NCBI GenBank assembly: GCA_965216335.1 | Contig: OZ244154.1 | Span: 1,922,001-1,986,000 of the forward strand | DNA from: JAHEJE01 sp965216335 | GTDB lineage: Bacteria; Pseudomonadota; Alphaproteobacteria; Rhizobiales; Aestuariivirgaceae | Length of the DNA: 64,000 bases | Direction of reading: 5' to 3' | Shown here: in pieces, positions 62,723-64,000 of the stretch | How positions within the stretch are numbered: position 1 is the stretch's first letter | How the letters are laid out: every line of letters starts with the position of its first letter | Position numbers and translations under genes: made by a program | Notes under the pieces: model-generated | What the model was told of the DNA's origin: nothing | What the model saw: the letters and a program-made list of their open reading frames with translations, nothing else | The model's database searches: none

Positions 62723-64000
62723 TCAGGTCCCGGTCTTGTCGCGGGCGATGGAGTTGATCGTCACATAATCGGTCTTGCCGGAGCCAAGGACCGGCAGTTC
62801 ATCGATCGGCACGATGGTGCGCGGGATCATCAGTTCCACCACACCGGTTTTCTTAAGGGTATCGGACAGCAGCTTGCGCGTCAGGTCTTCCAGTGTGGTC
62901 AGCAGCACGAGCTGCTCTCCCTTCTTCGGGTCGGGCACCGAGACCACGGCATGGTCATTTTCCTTAAACGCCTCCTGCACCTTGGCCTCGACGGCCGTCA
63001 GCGACACCATTTCGCCGGCGATCTTGGCGAAGCGCTTGGCCCGGCCCTTGATGGTGACGAAGCCCAGATCGTCGATGGATACGATGTCGCCGGTGTCGTA
63101 CCAGCCATCGGGCGGAGGTTCGAGAACGCCGGGATCATCGGCGCGCAGGTATCCGAGCATAACGTTGGGACCCTTGACGATCAGCTTGCCGCCGTCGTCG
63201 ATGCCGTCGACCGGTTCGATGCGATGCTCGATGCCATCCATCAGCCGGCCGACGGTACCGATCTTGAACTGCATCGGCGTGTTGACCGACAGCACCGGCG
63301 AGCATTCCGTGGCGCCGTAGCCTTCCAGAATGCGCAGGCCGAACTTGTCCATCCAGATCTGGCGGGTCTCGGGCTTCACCCGCTCCGCACCGGCAACGAT
63401 GAACCTGGCATTGTAGAAGTCGTACGGATGGGCGTTGCGGGCATAGCCGGTGAGGAAGGTGTCTGTGCCGAATACGATGGTCGCGTTGGTGTCGTAGCAC
63501 AGCTCCGGCACGATCTTGTAATGTAGCGGCGAGGGGTAGAAGAACGTTCTGACGCCGGACAGGATCGGCAGCAGCGTACCGCCGGTCAGACCGAAGGCAT
63601 GGAACATCGGCAGGGCATTGAACACCAGGTCCTGGGCGGTGAAGTCGATACGCGCGGCGATCTGTTTCAGGTTGGCCAGCAGGTTGCGGTGCGACAGCAC
63701 CACGCCCTTGGGCACGCCTTCCGAACCGGACGTGAACAGCACCACCGCCGGCGCCCTGGGGTCGAGATTGGCGCCGGCCCACTCGAGCACGCGCGGGCCG
63801 AATTTGCTGGTCAGCAATCCGCGCAGCTTGGCAATCGTGCCGATGGTCTCGCGTTCGTCCTCCAGGTAGATGATACGGGCCTGCTTTGACAGCAGCTTGA
63901 CGTCATCTTCCAGCCCGCCCTGCTCGATGAAGGCGCGCGAGGTGATGATGGTGCGCACCTCCGCGGCGGTGCACGCCGCGGCCATGTTCACGGCACCGGT
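62723..64000 (-). CDS. AMP-dependent acyl-ACP/CoA synthetase, Aas-like, 3' part
   Basis: Partial gene; it continues past the right edge. The visible 425 residues are most of an adenylate-forming ligase: P-loop LFTSGSEGVPKGVVLSHRN, YGATECSPVLSVNTP, GWYDTGDIVSIDDLGFVTIK then GR, and the catalytic lysine region near PVLGSGKTDYVTIN. The sequence is closest in character to the acyl-ACP synthetase part of Aas (2-acylglycerophosphoethanolamine acyltransferase/acyl-ACP synthetase), so an MFS/PlsC-like N-terminal part may lie outside the window. Its close coupling to aconitase X is unexpected for a lipid-recycling enzyme. Confidence 0.85.
   Translation of the reverse strand, partial: TGAVNMAAACTAAEVRTIITSRAFIEQGGLEDDVKLLSKQARIIYLEDERETIGTIAKLRGLLTSKFGPRVLEWAGANLDPRAPAVVLFTSGSEGVPKGVVLSHRNLLANLKQIAARIDFTAQDLVFNALPMFHAFGLTGGTLLPILSGVRTFFYPSPLHYKIVPELCYDTNATIVFGTDTFLTGYARNAHPYDFYNARFIVAGAERVKPETRQIWMDKFGLRILEGYGATECSPVLSVNTPMQFKIGTVGRLMDGIEHRIEPVDGIDDGGKLIVKGPNVMLGYLRADDPGVLEPPPDGWYDTGDIVSIDDLGFVTIKGRAKRFAKIAGEMVSLTAVEAKVQEAFKENDHAVVSVPDPKKGEQLVLLTTLEDLTRKLLSDTLKKTGVVELMIPRTIVPIDELPVLGSGKTDYVTINSIARDKTGT

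Noticed and set aside
61439..63526. About 695-codon plus-strand frame opposite the aconitase X and ligase genes
   Set aside because: Antisense shadow; the minus-strand frames carry DUF521 and AMP-ligase motifs.

Overview
The window looks like chromosomal DNA of a GC-rich alphaproteobacterium, most likely a Hyphomicrobiales (Rhizobiales) lineage. The blocks hrcA / rph-rdgB-hemW and dapF-mtaB-ftsY-yciB are arranged as is usual there. A Zur-type dyad, a GTTC-N7-GTTC LexA box and abundant short intergenic palindromes fit the same group. A trimethylamine monooxygenase gene suggests a marine or methylated-amine-rich habitat. This placement is inference from gene content and order; no database search was possible.

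Layout. 1-3.0 kb: 5' part of hrcA, then rph-rdgB-hemW. 3.0-6.5 kb: a MarR regulator, a Nudix hydrolase that seems to start at AUU, a MITE-like repeat and an IS110-family element. 5.9-10.3 kb: the leftward operon dapF-mtaB-ftsY-yciB; ftsY carries an extreme run of 67 identical Pro-Glu hexanucleotides. 10.9-15.1 kb: an M23 peptidase, then trimethylamine monooxygenase with a three-site operator phased at exactly 21 bp, and a FadR-type regulator. 15.1-16.2 kb: a gene-poor stretch with two large palindromes and an SOS-type promoter. 16.2-21.0 kb: an endonuclease/exonuclease-fold protein, a signal-less ABC binding protein, Fe-type superoxide dismutase and glutaryl-CoA dehydrogenase. 21.0-24.8 kb: an accessory region with an AT-richer orphan gene, a tandem array of about 205-bp units, three copies of a 120-bp repeat and a DUF1801 gene.

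24.8-33.7 kb: a Kef-type antiporter, oligopeptidase B, an operon of D-aminoacylase-like protein, exported FAH-fold protein and 4-hydroxybenzoate 3-monooxygenase, then nested inverted repeats and znuA with a Zur box. 33.9-38.1 kb: ccdA, an Na+/H+ antiporter, an MFS transporter and a metallophosphoesterase. 38.2-41.3 kb: a cobalt-type nitrile hydratase operon (alpha, beta, activator) divergent from a 2-haloacid dehalogenase and a GST-like protein. 41.4-49.3 kb: tRNA-Ala(CGC), yggT-DUF167-folD, a DUF938 methyltransferase, a parvulin isomerase, an SDR dehydrogenase, YkvA, a GNAT acetyltransferase, a T-shaped palindrome, a lysine-rich secreted protein, a thioredoxin-fold isomerase and argG. 49.3-56.3 kb: a DUF1353 protein, an exported subtilase, typA, a secreted hypothetical, ppa, a GcvA-like LysR regulator and a divergent 39-codon gene. 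56.5-57.7 kb: a nonsense-interrupted lipoprotein and a truncated lipase-like gene. 57.7-59.5 kb: a NicO-type Ni/Co exporter with its DUF1007 partner. 59.8-64 kb: a FadR-type regulator convergent with a tightly packed operon of an Aas-like ligase, two-subunit aconitase X and a carboxymuconolactone-decarboxylase-fold protein.

Most genes are housekeeping or catabolic. The clearest unexplained signals are non-coding: the phased operator before the monooxygenase, the SOS promoter with no recognisable target, the tandem array and palindrome families, the T-shaped palindrome near 46.7 kb, and the hexanucleotide expansion inside ftsY.
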